Position numbers and translations under genes: made by a program. A stretch of DNA of 25,697 bases from Haplosporangium gracile (lineage: Eukaryota; Mortierellomycota; Mortierellomycetes; Mortierellales; Mortierellaceae). Shown piece by piece: positions 20,043 to 25,697 of this stretch. The stretch spans positions 1-25,697 of the forward strand of contig JAAAUF010000611.1 in the NCBI GenBank assembly GCA_015499985.1. Direction: 5' to 3'. The notes below the pieces were generated by a model. It did no database searches. It had not been told where the DNA came from and worked only from the letters and a program-made list of their open reading frames with translations. Position 1 is the first letter of the stretch. Every line of letters starts with the position of its first letter.

Positions 20043-20266
20043 GGGCGACGCTTTGTGTATCCGTTTTTTGCAAAAAAAATAAAACAAAAATGTATAAAGT
20101 GTACTTTTTTTTTTTATTTGCAAGAATCTGACTGGAACGTAGGGGTTGTAGAGAAATTGTTTGCTGTAAGTGTGTATTTGTATGCGTTGATCGTTGTCAT
20201 GTTCGCAAAAGCTGGCCAAAAAAAAAAAGCAACAGCAAACATCAAAGACGGTTCAGTATGTCGCTC
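20043..20266. terminator. Overlapping 3' regions of convergent aldo-keto reductase and 6PGL genes
   Basis: AATAAA for the plus gene is at 20078-20083. A minus-strand AATAAA (TTTATT at 20113-20118) for the 6PGL gene lies about 30 bp beyond it, so the two mRNAs should overlap at their 3' ends. Signals are read directly; cleavage sites are inferred. Confidence 0.55.
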
Positions 20267-21368
20267 TTAGAGACGCTCGAGGCCCTTGTGGGTGGTAGAG
20301 GTGATCTTGGCCGCAGCAGCATCATCGACAAACCACGAAAGGGTACCTGTCACAGGCTTAACCATCTGCGCCGGCAAATGTCCTGGCCCATCCAACAATA
20401 GATGCAACATGTCCTGCTTTCCGGCACCAGCCGCAACAAACGCCACATGATGCGCATGGTTCAACACGGGGAACGTCAACGTAATCCTCTTCGAGGGAGG
20501 CTTGGGCGAATCCGTAATATACGCACACCAATTCGTCGTCTCCTCTAACAATGGGTGCTCAGGGAACAACGAGCAAGTATGGCCATCGGGGCCGACGCCG
20601 AGGAGGATGAGATCAAAGACGGGGAAACGAACAGAATCCTTGGTGGCAAAGGTTTTGGCGAGTTGGGAGATGTAATCTTCTGCGGCCTCTTCGGGGTCGT
20701 TGACGAGGTCGGGGTCGATGGTGTGGATGTTCTCTGGAGGGATGTTGACGTGGTCAAAGAGCTCAGTCTTGGAGAGGAGGTAGTTTGAGTCCTCGTGGTC
20801 CAGGGGCACGCAGCGCTCATCGGCAAAGTAGACGATCCACTTTGACTATTCAGTTATATCCATGATAACAGACAATGATAAGTGAGCAAAGGGTGTCTGT
20901 CTGTCTGTCTGTCCCAATGGGTGCATTATTCGTGAGAAAATAATTTCCTGACAGAACTGATGAAACTGGGTTTACAACCAAAAATAAAAGAACAAAGGAT
21001 CCTCCAAATAAAAAAAAAACTGACAAAAACTGTTTCTTCTTTTCACTTTGCATCAAGACCTACAGATTCCAGTTCACCCATCTCTATCAAAATCACTCTT
21101 ATCTGCCTCATCCCATCCTTTCAAAGAACAGAAGCAAAAGCAAAAGCAAAAGCAAAAGAGAGCTTACAAAGTCAATAGAGGTGTTATGCTTCAGAACGGC
21201 TGCAAGCTGCTTGGGGAGCGAGCCTCCAGAGATGGCAACAGCAAACTTGTCGTGGCGCTTGATGGCCTCGTCGGAGAGCTTGGCGACATAGGTGTCGAGG
21301 CCCTGCGAGAGCGCAGCCACGTCGGGGAAGGTGTAGATTTGTGTTGGTCCTGCTGGGTGAAGTGGCAT
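20267..21368 (-). CDS. 6-phosphogluconolactonase
   Basis: Exons (minus): 21368-21168 and 20845-20267, giving 259 aa, normal for the family. The enzyme hydrolyses 6-phosphogluconolactone to 6-phosphogluconate, the second step of the oxidative pentose phosphate pathway, in the cytosol. Diagnostic motifs: VAISGGSLPKQL (46-50 is the ISGGS phosphate-binding loop), IVYFADERCVPLDHEDSNY (71-89) and LGVGPDGHTCSLFP, whose His-156 is the expected general base. The splice junction (phase 0, GTAAGC...TAG) joins SIDF to SKWIVYF as in homologs. The intron is 322 nt and carries a four-fold GCAAAA hexamer (21134-21157) next to the donor and a TGTC tetramer array (20894-20913). Yeast paralogs are SOL3/SOL4; I leave the symbol blank because orthology among paralogs is not settled. 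Confidence 0.97.
20894..20913. repeat. TGTC tetranucleotide array in the 6PGL intron
   Basis: Five tandem TGTC units about 50-70 nt upstream of the 3' splice site on the coding strand. Confidence 0.85.
21134..21157. repeat. Four tandem GCAAAA hexamers in the 6PGL intron
   Basis: Four perfect units. On the coding strand they read TTTTGC and start about 10 nt after the 5' splice site. Confidence 0.9.
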
Positions 21369-21776
21369 TGTATTTTGTTGTCTTGTGTTATTCCTATTGT
21401 TGTTTGCCTGTGGGTTGTTTCCTTGTTTTCTTGTTTCCTTGTACTTGGCGAGAAAGGAGAGAATAGGAATGAAAAAAAGAGAAAGAGAATGAGGGTAATG
21501 TGAAAAGAAGAAGAAGAAAAAGAAAAAGAAAAAGAAACAGATAGAAAAAAAAGGAAGTAGAGCCACAGAGCACAGAGATAAAATAATCTCTGTGTGTTGT
21601 TTTTTGTGTGGGGGGCCATTCACCGCACATGAACGTCATTGGCGTGAAACTAAGCGAGGACAGTCACCCAACACGCATCGTTGTCCGTCCCTTATCTCGA
21701 GTTGGCGCGTTTTTTATTTTATTTTTTATTCGATGAGAGAGGGGGAAAGATAAAAAAAAAAAAGAGACACTTTATC
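21369..21776. other. 6PGL promoter and PHO84-like 3' flank
   Basis: About 400 bp between two genes in tandem on the minus strand. The 6PGL side is CT-rich on the coding strand. Repeated TTTATT near 21710-21730 gives AATAAA for the upstream phosphate transporter. No other coding signal seen. Confidence 0.5.
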
Positions 21777-23567
21777 CTACTTCTCAGTGTCCACATGGTT
21801 GCTGTTGTCGTGGTCGTGGTAAGACTGTAGACCTTGGTGAGGCTGAAGACCTTGGTGAGGACCATTCAACGAAACGCCAATCTCATTACTCCCATCCTGA
21901 TATGCATTGTGATGATGACCTCCCGCGTAATAATCATCATCAGTCTCATTTGAAAGCTCCTCCAACGTCTTGCCTTTGGTCTCCGGGATCAAAAATGTAA
22001 CCACCAAACCCACCAACATAAACAACGCAAAGATCTGCAACAATTGTGGCAAGAACGCGTTTTTCCCACCACGGTCCTTCAACTGCGAAAAGCCCACTTG
22101 TGCAATAATCGCACCCAACTTTCCAGACCCTGCCGCAATTCCGTGACCTGTCGACCGATACCGTGTAGGGAAGACCTCTCCCGGGATCACAAACGTAGTG
22201 GCATTGGGGCCAAAGTTCTGGAAGAACTGGGTCAAGGCAAAGAGAATAATGAACAGTACTATGGAGGTGGCTCGGATCTTGTCGTATGCAAAGCCGAGAA
22301 TGCAGAAGAGGACGCAGGACATGAAGAAGCCCAAGAGCTGAATCTTGATTCGGCCCAGACGCTCGATAGTAAAGACAGTAACCCAGTAACCGGGGATGGA
22401 TCCAAGGAGGACAATGATGATTTGACCGATGGCCGCGTTCCAGTTGGTCGCCCAAGCGTTGCCTTGGACAGACGAAAACTTGATGGACGACAGGATGAAC
22501 GAGTTGTTGAGTCCGATCCCGTAAAAGGCCACGTCAAGTGCAAACCAGGCCATCGACGTGCCAAACAGGACCTTGAAGTTTTGCCATTTGGAAAAGTACC
22601 GACAGAAATCCGAGAAGGAGCCCTTGATAGTCCCTGGGTTGGACAGAATCACCTTCTTGTTGCCTTCCTCGTTCTCCTTGACGAGGTTGCCGTTGCGATC
22701 CTCCTTGAGGACCGTGGCGACATCTCGTTCGGCTCGGTGGACATCGTTCTCGATATCGAGGACGTACCGCGGGGTCTCGGGGATAGTAAGGCGAAAGTAG
22801 ACCGCGACCAGAGCAGGGATACACCCGAACCCGATCAAGATCCGCCAGACATAGTCCAAGTTCGAAGGGTCCGCAATAATCGATGTCTTGAAGGCCGCAA
22901 GGAGGATGACAGCGACGATTCCGGTGGTCAAGTACCCAAACCCTTGCATCGCAAAGACAGCAGCCATCATAGCCCCGCGTCGGTTGGTGGTCGCAAACTC
23001 GGACGTGATGACCGCCGAGAGTGGATAATCACCCCCGATTCCGATACCAACAAACAGCCTCCATACAATCAACGTCGCAGGCAACGAAATAACACGACCA
23101 ACACCAGAGAGAGCTTGCCCCAGGGTTGCGACAATAATGATCATAAGCTCAATACCATACATACGTTTACGACCCAGACGATCGGCAAGATATCCGAACC
23201 CGATTTGACCCAGAAAGGTGCCGATGGAGGCAGCGACTTTGATACCGAGGTCGAGGTCGGAGGGGAGGATTCCACCCTCGAAATAGATGATTCCGAGCAT
23301 GGGGGTAACGAGGTTGATGGCAAAAAGGTCGTACGCGTCGGTAAAGAAGCCGACTCCGGCGACGAGACAAGCACGAATATGAAACCAGCCAAACTCTGCA
23401 TTGTCGATCTTGGCTAGGGCCTCTCTACGGCGGTTGCGGAGTACATGGTGATCATGATGTGCATGGAGGTGAGGGTGAGTATGAGACTCGGTGGTGTCCT
23501 GGTGTAAGGCTGGATTTGTCTGTGAAGCAGCGACAGGTATCGGTGCTGTTGGTTCGTAGGCAGACAT
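21777..23567 (-). CDS. PHO84: PHO84-like high-affinity phosphate:H+ symporter
   Basis: A single uninterrupted frame of 596 aa, in the normal size range. This MFS family (phosphate:H+ symporters) imports inorganic phosphate across the plasma membrane and often also carries metal cations. Diagnostic parts: VGFFTDAYDLF in the first helix (D76), YLADRLGRKR (126-135), the family signature GIGIGGDYPLSAVITSE (174-190, D180), WFALDVAFYGIGLN in helix 7, and GPNATTFVIPGEVFPTRYRS. The acidic residues known to act in substrate and proton binding in the fungal PiPT structure have counterparts here. Unusual features are a His-rich N-terminus (8 His in residues 29-41) and a C-terminal tail with HHH and HDH and a repeated HQGLQ. 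It is the only confident gene in the window without introns. The upstream region carries an A21 tract. Expression on phosphate starvation is expected from the family; I saw no CACGTG site nearby. Confidence 0.96.
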   Translation of the reverse strand: MSAYEPTAPIPVAASQTNPALHQDTTESHTHPHLHAHHDHHVLRNRRREALAKIDNAEFGWFHIRACLVAGVGFFTDAYDLFAINLVTPMLGIIYFEGGILPSDLDLGIKVAASIGTFLGQIGFGYLADRLGRKRMYGIELMIIIVATLGQALSGVGRVISLPATLIVWRLFVGIGIGGDYPLSAVITSEFATTNRRGAMMAAVFAMQGFGYLTTGIVAVILLAAFKTSIIADPSNLDYVWRILIGFGCIPALVAVYFRLTIPETPRYVLDIENDVHRAERDVATVLKEDRNGNLVKENEEGNKKVILSNPGTIKGSFSDFCRYFSKWQNFKVLFGTSMAWFALDVAFYGIGLNNSFILSSIKFSSVQGNAWATNWNAAIGQIIIVLLGSIPGYWVTVFTIERLGRIKIQLLGFFMSCVLFCILGFAYDKIRATSIVLFIILFALTQFFQNFGPNATTFVIPGEVFPTRYRSTGHGIAAGSGKLGAIIAQVGFSQLKDRGGKNAFLPQLLQIFALFMLVGLVVTFLIPETKGKTLEELSNETDDDYYAGGHHHNAYQDGSNEIGVSLNGPHQGLQPHQGLQSYHDHDNSNHVDTEK

Positions 23568-23907
23568 TTTGTGAAATGTAGAAGGTGTATTAGATTAGGG
23601 ACAGTCGAATAGAAGGTGAGTGAAAGGCGGTAATGGAAGATATGAAGGAAGGAAGGAGAAGAAGACTGGCAAGGATGGCGGTAGTGGTGGTCGAAGGAAG
23701 GAAGGAAGTTAAGGATGAAGGAGAAAAAGAGGAAAGAGTTTTCCAAAAAAAAAAAAAAAAAAAAATGGTGCTATTGAGCTCGTTTTTATAGACTGTTCGC
23801 TGATCAGTCCCGCTTCACTTTTCTGATATTTTATTCACACATCCACCATCCACCATTCACCATCCACCATTAGACCTTACTGACTATTGCCCTCTCTTGC
23901 TCGAACA
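23568..23907. promoter_or_regulatory. Upstream region of the phosphate transporter, possibly bidirectional
   Basis: Purine-rich on the plus strand up to the A21 tract, then AT-rich, then CATCCACCAT-like repeats near 23840-23872. If the short ATG exon at 23908 is real, this is a divergent promoter. Confidence 0.4.
23745..23765. repeat. A21 homopolymer upstream of the phosphate transporter
   Basis: A run of 21 A on the plus strand (T on the coding strand), about 180 bp upstream of the start codon. A poly(dA:dT) tract in this position commonly excludes nucleosomes in fungal promoters. Confidence 0.8.
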
Positions 23908-24305
23908 ATGGCCTCGGCTTTTGTTAGAACTCCCTTTGACTTCTGTTAGTAGACGACTGTCAGCAGCAACGATGCAACGATGACAACCATAGACAGAACA
24001 CACCTATTTCGGCACCCCTACTGCCAAGTTCGATCATCATCATCACTTTGCATCCCTGTGGTCCGTTCGTAGCCACACATTGCGGAACGTGTACAGCAAT
24101 GTTGATTTACGGTTGGTCCATCGTTCATTTGTCCTAAGACAAAACGGTCCTTATCAAGCAGCATATAGTCAACACACTAGCCCTGTTTTGGCCAACAAGT
24201 CTCCGTCATGACCACTTCCTGGGCAAAGCATACCCCAAAAGAGAAAATACGCCCTCGTTTTTTACTTGACCATGACCTTCCATGAACTAAATAGGATCGA
24301 ATAAA
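23908..24305 (+). other. Possible small plus-strand gene, unidentified
   Basis: An ATG at 23908 with a leader-like CT-rich upstream encodes MASAFVRTPFDF and then meets GTTAGT, the same donor used by the aldo-keto reductase gene. A second open stretch, in another frame, runs from about 23992 to a TGA at 24209-24211 and is followed by AATAAA at 24300-24305. I could not join the two in a phase that avoids a stop using good splice sites, and the product is not recognised. This may be a short spliced gene, a non-coding transcript, or chance. Confidence 0.2.
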
Positions 24306-24364
24306 CAATCCAGCAGCCAAACGCTTTCTTCATTTTTTGTTTGAGGTCATTCTTTATTTTAAAA

Positions 24365-24556
24365 TCACAACGGCTTCCCTATTCTCTCAAACTGTCCAAT
24401 CCATGGCGAGTCGCAATGCGCGCGCTGCGCAGGGTGTTGTTTGATTGGCTGCATGGCCATGTTCTTGCGGATCGTTTCTTCGATTGCTCGTAGAAAGTCT
24501 AAAAGGATATGATTGTCTCGCTGGATAGTTGTAATAGGATACGCGTGCTCCTTCAT
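24365..24556 (-). CDS. Possible 63-aa small protein, unidentified
   Basis: An ATG-started frame on the minus strand (MKEHAYPITTIQRDNHILL..., ending ERIGKPL) stops at 24365 and is followed within 10 bases by AATAAA (TTTATT at 24353-24358). No signal peptide or membrane helix; the sequence is balanced in composition, not low complexity, with a helix-like LLDFLRAIEETIRKNM core. Upstream is a long A tract on the same strand (24604-24636). It could also be the last exon of a longer gene or part of an extended 3' UTR of the acetyltransferase gene. No family recognised. Confidence 0.3.
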   Translation of the reverse strand: MKEHAYPITTIQRDNHILLDFLRAIEETIRKNMAMQPIKQHPAQRAHCDSPWIGQFERIGKPL

Positions 24557-24603
24557 AGGAAAAGCGAGAAACAAGATGTATTTTTTCTTCTTTTTCTATC
24601 ACG

Positions 24604-24636
24604 TTTTTTTTTTCTTTTTTTTTTTTTTTTTTTTTT
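24604..24636. repeat. T10-C-T22 homopolymer tract
   Basis: Two T runs separated by one C on the plus strand. It lies between the 3' end of the acetyltransferase gene and the 63-aa frame. No target-site duplication or retroelement body was seen beside it. Confidence 0.85.
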
Positions 24637-24745
24637 GCGACGACGAGCGCCGACGTCTTTATCTTTAATGAGCAACGTAGCTTCAAACAACAAACGCCGT
24701 TATTTATTCTCATACAGCAACAATCATACTGCCACCATCCATAGC

Positions 24746-25617
24746 TCACTTCAACAACAGAGAAGGCAAAGGCTCAGCCTCCTGGACACCCTCCCACTTT
24801 TCAACATCCTCATCCGTCACATAAAGCCTCAACACCCACGTCGAAATCTCTTTCCCATTCTTTACAATCTTCTTCTCCCATTCTTCCCCCTCCTGGACCA
24901 CAAACCCGACCTTCTCCATGATCCGACGACTGGCATAGTTGCCCTGGTATGCGTGCGCATTGAATTTACGTTTTCCGACCTCGACCATTGAAACCCGGTG
25001 GAGGAGCAGGCGCAGGGCTTTTGACATTAGGCCCTGTCCGTGGTACTCTGGCGCCAGCCAATATCTATCAGTATGCCAAAAAAAAAAAAAAAAAAAAAAA
25101 ACATAGAGGGTTAGGGAATGAAGTTGACTGTATTAAATGCGCGCACACTGTGCCTGCATCATTTAATCCTTCCTGTCCGAAAGCAAAGAAATGTTACTTA
25201 CCCGGTATCGTCGCCGGTCAGGACATCGTCACTCTGATCCGTCACTCCAATACTCCCAATAGCCTTCCCACCTCTAGCCATATCTCTAAAACAGAAATCC
25301 AATGGGGTACCCTTCTCCGTCATCCGATCAACGTTCATCCCTAACCAGGTATCAGCATCCTGGAGAGTGTAAGGGAAAGGTGGTCCGCAGAGATAAGAGC
25401 AGACCCGGGTGTCGTTGAGGTACTCGACGAGAGTTTCGCGGTCGGAGGGGAACCAGGGCCCGAGGGTGATTGTTGGGGTGAGCCAGAAGGGTGGATAGCT
25501 GTTGTGCTGGGCCAGGAGGCGGGCATGCTCTTCGGGGGTGCGTTTGGCAGGGGTGTGCTCGTCTGGGTGCGCAGCTCCGATGGTGGTGGTGGTGGTGGTG
25601 GTGGTTGGCTCGGTCAT
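24746..25617 (-). CDS. GNAT-family N-acetyltransferase (RimJ/RimL type)
   Basis: Exons (minus): 25617-25202 and 25064-24746, giving 244 aa. GNAT enzymes move an acetyl group from acetyl-CoA to an amine; RimJ/RimL-like members modify protein N-termini or small molecules, and the substrate here is unknown. After a Thr-rich N-terminus (eight Thr in a row, encoded by ACC-type codons) come LGPWFPSDRETLVEYLND, a DFCFRDM..KAIGSIGV central sheet, the acetyl-CoA loop YHGQGLMSKAL (G148, G150), rebuilt directly after the splice junction (GG+A, Gly-139), and NYASRRIMEKVGF (181-193), the usual asparagine/serine and EK-GF signature. The intron is 137 nt (GTAAGT...TAG) with an A/T run of about 23. AATAAA (TTTATT at 24703-24708) follows the stop. 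Confidence 0.92.
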
Positions 25618-25642
25618 TGAGGGAGAATGTTTCTTTCTTGTC

Positions 25643-25647
<5 letters not shown>

Positions 25648-25697
<50 letters not shown>
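25648..25697. repeat. GA/TC microsatellite at the window end
   Basis: A perfect GA run from about 25648 to the last base, continuing beyond the window. It begins about 30 bases upstream of the acetyltransferase start codon, so it belongs to that leader or promoter. Confidence 0.95.

Noticed and set aside
22044..23417. 457-codon plus-strand open frame opposite the phosphate transporter
   Set aside because: It is an exact antisense shadow of a strongly codon-biased gene; its composition is charged and repetitive, and no domain is seen. The minus-strand protein matches a known family over its full length.
24604..24636. T-tract considered as the poly(A) tail of a retroposed element
   Set aside because: No element body, no target-site duplication, and similar homopolymers are scattered across the window.

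Overview
The window is eukaryotic nuclear DNA from a filamentous fungus. Every gene but one is broken by short spliceosomal introns (55 to about 620 nt, mostly GT-AG), genes lie on both strands with leaders rich in C and T, and the proteins include fungal families (a CSC1/OSCA channel, a PHO84-type phosphate symporter, mitochondrial mL38, a drug:H+ antiporter-like MFS). High intron density and many microsatellites point to an early-diverging lineage such as Mucoromycota/Mortierellomycotina; this placement is an inference. No rRNA, tRNA, CRISPR array or intact transposon was seen.

Layout. 124-3316 (-): CSC1-family mechanosensitive/hyperosmolality-gated cation channel, six exons. 3317-4998: long divergent intergenic region with short repeats. 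4999-5857 (+): small secreted, probably GPI-anchored, charge-block protein, two exons. 6222-9595 (-): MFS transporter with eight exons, including a 12-nt microexon. 9596-11247: purine-skewed intergenic region. 11248-12911 (-): mitochondrial ribosomal protein mL38 (MRPL35). 13708-14865 (+): cytosolic ribosomal protein uS9 (RPS16), with a GC-AG first intron. 15199-17262 (-): REXO1/Rex3-like DEDDh RNA exonuclease with an N-terminal CCCH finger. 17631-20042 (+): aldo-keto reductase with two low-complexity insertions. 20267-21368 (-): 6-phosphogluconolactonase. 21777-23567 (-): intronless PHO84-like phosphate:H+ symporter with His-rich tails. 23568-24745: region with two possible small genes. 24746-25617 (-): RimJ/RimL-type GNAT acetyltransferase. 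The window ends in a GA microsatellite.

Exon joins were worked out by hand from splice signals. Every proposed gene keeps a continuous frame, with total coding length divisible by three, and each junction restores the expected family motif. This is strong internal support but not transcript evidence.

The genes do not form one pathway. Notable pairings are a divergent mL38/uS9 pair (mitochondrial and cytosolic translation sharing about 800 bp), an aldo-keto reductase converging on an oxidative pentose-phosphate enzyme, and several membrane transporters. I found no clear evidence of a new multigene system. The items most worth checking are the microexon, the GC-AG intron in a ribosomal protein gene, the interrupted aldo-keto reductase, the secreted protein with paired Kex2-like sites, and two candidate small genes near 23.9-24.6 kb.
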